Shown here: positions 39,510-42,232 of the stretch, piece by piece | Layout of the letters: the number at the start of each line of letters is the position of its first letter | Numbering within the stretch: the first letter of the stretch is position 1 | IMG/VR virus record: IMGVR_UViG_3300032278_004265 | Coordinates: 1-42,232 of that record | Length of the DNA: 42,232 nt | From: a virus | Direction: 5' to 3' (one strand) | Program-made: the position numbers and the translations under genes | The notes under the pieces: generated by a model | Told to the model about the DNA's origin: nothing | The model's database searches: none | What the model saw: the letters and a program-made list of their open reading frames with translations, nothing else

Positions 39510-39898
39510 CCCCCGCAGAACTACACGCGCTCGCCGATAGGGTGGAGCGAGCAACGGGCCCGGATCGCGAGTTGGACGCGGTGATTGTGGAGATGTGCTA
39601 CCGTCTACACATCCCGCTCGCGTGCTACGAAGGCCGGTCGATCAATTATGATCCAGCGCTTTGGCAAGAGCGGCACGGTTTCGAGCCTACCGGTTCAATC
39701 GACGCCGCGATACAGTTGGTGCCGGAAGGTTGGAGTTGGTATGTCGGCAGCGGAGCGCCGCTTAGCAGGCTGTTTGAAGCCATCGTCCACCCGAGCGGGC
39801 AGCCGTTTTCTGTCGATCTTGACATATATGGTGAGGCAATCACCCCCGCCCAAGCTCTGACCAGCGTCGCCCTCCGCGCGCGGGCAGGTGCGCTGTGA
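39506..39898 (+). CDS. Unknown phage accessory protein
   Basis: 130 residues. Begins TPAELHALADRVERATGPDRELDAVIVEMCYRL, the common start of alphaproteobacterial phage proteins in which a helix precedes a small alpha/beta part with LVPEGWSWYVGSG (about 71-83). Function not known. Coupled both ways. Confidence 0.62.
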   Translation: MTPAELHALADRVERATGPDRELDAVIVEMCYRLHIPLACYEGRSINYDPALWQERHGFEPTGSIDAAIQLVPEGWSWYVGSGAPLSRLFEAIVHPSGQPFSVDLDIYGEAITPAQALTSVALRARAGAL

Positions 39899-40230
39899 GC
39901 AAGTTGCGCGGCATAGCGACGGAGGTCATTCCGTTTGGGGCGGATGTTCTGTGTCGGGGTTTTAAGGTCTCGCTGGCGGAAAAGACGATAGCGAACGGGA
40001 CCGCGCTTGCTGATCCTCCGTGGGTTTGCGATCGGAAAGCATACGCAAAAGGCGAAGTTGTCTATGTCGCGCCCTTGAGTGGACTTGGCTCGCGTGATTT
40101 GCACGCGATGGCTCAGGCCCCACTAATGGATGCCAACAAGCTTTTTCTGCCCGCCGGTAGAGTGACGATGGACGAGTATCGCGCTCGCGTCGCTGCGGAC
40201 GTGTGCGACCTATCGGAGCGCAACCCGTGA
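39895..40230 (+). CDS. Unknown phage protein
   Basis: 111 residues from GTG 39895 (GTGA overlap). IPFGADVLCRGFKVSLAEKTIANGTALADPPWVCDRKAYAKGEVVYVAPLSGLGSRDLHAMA; mixed alpha/beta, no domain recognised. Codons again less GC-biased than in structural genes. Confidence 0.55.
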   Translation: MSKLRGIATEVIPFGADVLCRGFKVSLAEKTIANGTALADPPWVCDRKAYAKGEVVYVAPLSGLGSRDLHAMAQAPLMDANKLFLPAGRVTMDEYRARVAADVCDLSERNP

Positions 40231-40370
40231 CCCTCACCGATCTCCGCCGCGCCTATTGCGCCCACATCAGCACCGACCCCGACAGCATCCCCGGTCGTCG
40301 GATCATGGCGGGCGACAGCGACAACGCGCCGGGCGCACTTGACCTTGCCCCCGCCGGCACCGCATCCTGA
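40227..40370 (+). CDS. 47-residue unknown protein
   Basis: GTG 40227 overlaps the previous stop (GTGA). Short sequence TLTDLRRAYCAHISTDPDSIPGRRIMAGDSDNAPG, no fold evident. Followed by a 55-base gap before the HTH gene. Confidence 0.45.
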   Translation: MTLTDLRRAYCAHISTDPDSIPGRRIMAGDSDNAPGALDLAPAGTAS

Positions 40371-40425
40371 CTGTTCCCGCCGCCGCGGTTGTCGATCGCG
40401 CGGCCCCTCAAACGAAGGAGGTTAC

Positions 40426-40698
40426 ATGGCACCCCCACCTGCCCCGCCCGCTGCCGAACGCGCCCGCACCGTCGAGGCTGCGATCATGCGCGACGCGGCC
40501 ATGTTGATCGGCACCGAACGGCTCGCCTCATCGCTCGGCATCGAAGCCCGCACCTTGCAACGCTGGATGGTGGGCGAGCGCGCGCCGCGTGATTGGGCGT
40601 CGGTCCTCACGCCAGTACGCCAGCTCTTGATCGAGCATCGCCAGAACGTGGGCACGTTGATCAGCACGATTCGCGCCGTGCAGGGCATCGAGCCATGA
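40426..40698 (+). CDS. HTH protein before integrase (excisionase candidate)
   Basis: 90 residues from ATG 40426 with a near-perfect AAGGAGG site seven bases upstream. The HTH TERLASSLGIEARTLQRWMVGERAPRDW (about 29-55) is followed by a C-terminal helix. It overlaps the integrase start by four bases. A small DNA-binding protein in that place is often the excisionase/directionality factor; it could also regulate int. Confidence 0.6.
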   Translation: MAPPPAPPAAERARTVEAAIMRDAAMLIGTERLASSLGIEARTLQRWMVGERAPRDWASVLTPVRQLLIEHRQNVGTLISTIRAVQGIEP

Positions 40699-41981
40699 AG
40701 TTTGGCCGCGACACCATCAAGGGGCTGACACAGAAAAACACAGCGCGCGGCTTCGCCTATTACTGGCAGCCGACCCCAGCCGAACGAGCCAAGGGATGGA
40801 AGGGGCTGGCGCTGGGCACCGACGCGGCGCGCGCCGTCGAACTTGCGCGGCGGCGCAACGACGAAATCGACAACTGGAAATCCGGCGGCGCGCGCCCGCG
40901 CCAGGTCAGCGCCTATGTCGCGCGGGCGACCTTCGGCGCAGTGCTTGATCGCTACGAACGCGAAGTGCTGGTGACCAAGAAAGCGAACACGCAGCGCGTC
41001 GATCGCACCGCGATCAACCGGCTGCGCACCTGGGCAGGCGACAAGCCACTCGCGTGGATCGATCGCAAGCGCGTGCGCACCTTTCGCAACGAACTGGTGA
41101 AGCACATCGAGATCGACGGCCCCGGCCATGCCGTTGCCTTCCATCTGCTCACGACGCTGCGCAAGATCCTTGGCTGGTATATCCGCGAGGCCGATTTGGG
41201 CATTGACAACCCCGCCGACCATTTCGGGCTTCGCATGCCCGCCGCGCGCGATCAGATTTGGGAGGCCGACGCCGACGCGGCCATGCAGGCGGCGGCAGCC
41301 GCGATGGGCGAAGATGGCGTGCAGCTGGCCTATGACATCGCCAGCTACACCGGCCAGCGCGAAGCCGATGTGCTGGGCTATCAATTGCCCGCATGGCGCG
41401 AAATAACCGTGCAGCAGCTGGGGAACGACGCCGCGCTCTACGACGCGCTGGCAAGCAGCATCGGCCCCGATGCGGGCAAGGTCATGGGGCTGTACGTCAA
41501 GCAGGGCAAGACGGGCCGCTGGGTGGGCATTCCCATCGAGGGGCATCTGCGGACCCGGATCGAGGCTGTCATCGCTGCACGGCGCCTGCACGCCCGCCAG
41601 ACGGGCCGCGCGGGCGCGATGCACCTCGTCAGCCGCGAGGCCAGCGGCGCGCCGTGGCCGCAGCGCGATTTCATCGATCGCTTCGGCCAGGTTCGCGCCC
41701 GCGCGGCCGACATCGCGCGCGCGGCGGGCAATGACGAACTCGCCGATCGCCTCGCCGGCCTGCAATTCCGCGACCTGCGGCGCACCTGCGTCGTCAAGCT
41801 CGGGCTGCTCGGGCTGAATGATTACCAGATCGGCGCGATCACCGGCCACAAACAGGAAACGATCAAGCGCATCCTCGAAGTCTATATGCCCCGCACCGAA
41901 GCCGCCGCCGGCGCCGCCGTCGTCGCCCGCATCGGCAAGCGCGGGGTCGAAAAGGTCAGCGAACAGGAGAAATGGGCATGA
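40695..41981 (+). CDS. int: Phage tyrosine integrase
   Basis: 428 residues from ATG 40695. An N-terminal arm-binding region with coiled start, a SAM-like core-binding domain (about 75-180) and a catalytic domain with Arg222 (SYTGQREADVLG), Lys272 (KQGKTGRW), Arg362 (RDLRRT), His385 (TGHKQ) and nucleophile Tyr397 (EVYMP). The usual His of the H-x-x-R box is Arg359 here. It should catalyse integration into and excision from the host att site, most likely the tRNA-Arg whose 3' half is at 1654-1698. Confidence 0.88.
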   Translation: MKFGRDTIKGLTQKNTARGFAYYWQPTPAERAKGWKGLALGTDAARAVELARRRNDEIDNWKSGGARPRQVSAYVARATFGAVLDRYEREVLVTKKANTQRVDRTAINRLRTWAGDKPLAWIDRKRVRTFRNELVKHIEIDGPGHAVAFHLLTTLRKILGWYIREADLGIDNPADHFGLRMPAARDQIWEADADAAMQAAAAAMGEDGVQLAYDIASYTGQREADVLGYQLPAWREITVQQLGNDAALYDALASSIGPDAGKVMGLYVKQGKTGRWVGIPIEGHLRTRIEAVIAARRLHARQTGRAGAMHLVSREASGAPWPQRDFIDRFGQVRARAADIARAAGNDELADRLAGLQFRDLRRTCVVKLGLLGLNDYQIGAITGHKQETIKRILEVYMPRTEAAAGAAVVARIGKRGVEKVSEQEKWA

Positions 41982-42232
41982 GCGCCGATTTGGTCCGAGA
42001 ATTTCAAACCGAGGCCAGGCACGCCGACGAAATGGCCGCCGTTGCGCAATACTGGATGAGCAGGGCGCAGCAGTTGGAAAAGGACCTGCTTCGAACCAAG
42101 GCCATATTGGTCGCGGCATGTGGCGGTCAGATCACGGTGCCGCGACACTTGCTGGAAAATTATGAGCAAACGACGGTCGAAGTTTTCGATCAGCCGTGGG
42201 ACGACAGTATTTGCCTTCGAACGAAAGTCTGA
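41978..42232 (+). CDS. Unknown small protein after the integrase
   Basis: 84 residues from the ATG overlapping the integrase stop (ATGA at 41978-41981). Helical N-terminus (VREFQTEARHADEMAAVAQYWMSRAQQLEKDL) and a beta-prone end. The stop is the last base of the window. Could be a phage gene lying between int and attR; no family recognised. Confidence 0.55.
   Translation: MSADLVREFQTEARHADEMAAVAQYWMSRAQQLEKDLLRTKAILVAACGGQITVPRHLLENYEQTTVEVFDQPWDDSICLRTKV

Noticed and set aside
40422-42119. 565-residue minus-strand frame opposite the integrase
   Set aside because: Mirror frame of the tyrosine integrase and its flanking genes; no start signal or recognisable domain.
1-42232. CRISPR array, diversity-generating retroelement or toxin-antitoxin pair
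   Set aside because: No regularly spaced direct repeats of CRISPR type, no reverse transcriptase or template/variable repeat near the tailspike, and no recognisable toxin-antitoxin domains despite the BPP-1-like gene order.

Overview
The window is a temperate podovirus-type prophage, about 40.5 kb, in a GC-rich alphaproteobacterium, most likely a sphingomonad (inferred from base composition, GC-ending codons and resemblance of several small genes). At its left edge lies a large serine recombinase gene that appears not to belong to the phage. That gene runs into the 3' half of a tRNA-Arg(ACG) gene on the minus strand (1654-1698). I read this fragment as the left attachment scar. The phage's own tyrosine integrase is at the far right (40695-41981), so the matching attachment site and an intact tRNA-Arg should lie just beyond 42232.

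Layout. (1) 1-1698: serine recombinase plus tRNA fragment. (2) 1786-27038, minus strand: one long, tightly overlapping late operon. Read in the direction of transcription it holds small terminase, a coupled ORF, large terminase, two small proteins, portal, a Bbp19-like protein, scaffold, major capsid protein, two small virion candidates, head-tail adaptor (gp11-like), nozzle (gp12-like), three internal-virion candidates, a 2277-residue polyvalent virion protein with a GH108 muramidase and a HExxH zincin, a tailspike, then the lysis cassette (TM/coiled-coil protein, M15 endolysin, two-TM holin candidate, embedded i-/o-spanin pair) and a small last gene. The order resembles T7-type and BPP-1-type podoviruses, but I see no phage RNA polymerase and no reverse transcriptase/DGR. 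(3) 27039-27590: a 552-bp divergent control region with 13 GTAGC/GCTAC motifs, an AT-rich spot, a long alternating purine-pyrimidine tract and a promoter with a palindromic operator. (4) 27591-30267, plus: seven small early genes, mostly of unknown function. (5) 30316-34606, minus: replication operon with a Cro-like HTH protein, two tiny genes, Toprim primase, two small HTH proteins and an SF3/P-loop helicase. (6) 34706-42232, plus: CI-like repressor, then an almost gap-free row of small genes, mostly of unknown function, ending in an HTH protein (excisionase candidate), the integrase and one more small gene.

How it works together. The two HTH repressors at 34370-35056 face each other across divergent promoters that share an ATTAGC element, a normal lysis/lysogeny switch. 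The replication operon would fire leftward. The late operon fires leftward from the 27 kb control region to package and assemble a short-tailed virion, eject DNA through the internal proteins and muramidase, and lyse the cell. The least ordinary signals are two parS-like sequences inside the giant virion gene (written in AT-ending codons quite unlike their surroundings and flanking the muramidase domain), the GTAGC repeat array in the divergent control region, and the recombinase that takes its stop codon from a tRNA anticodon loop.
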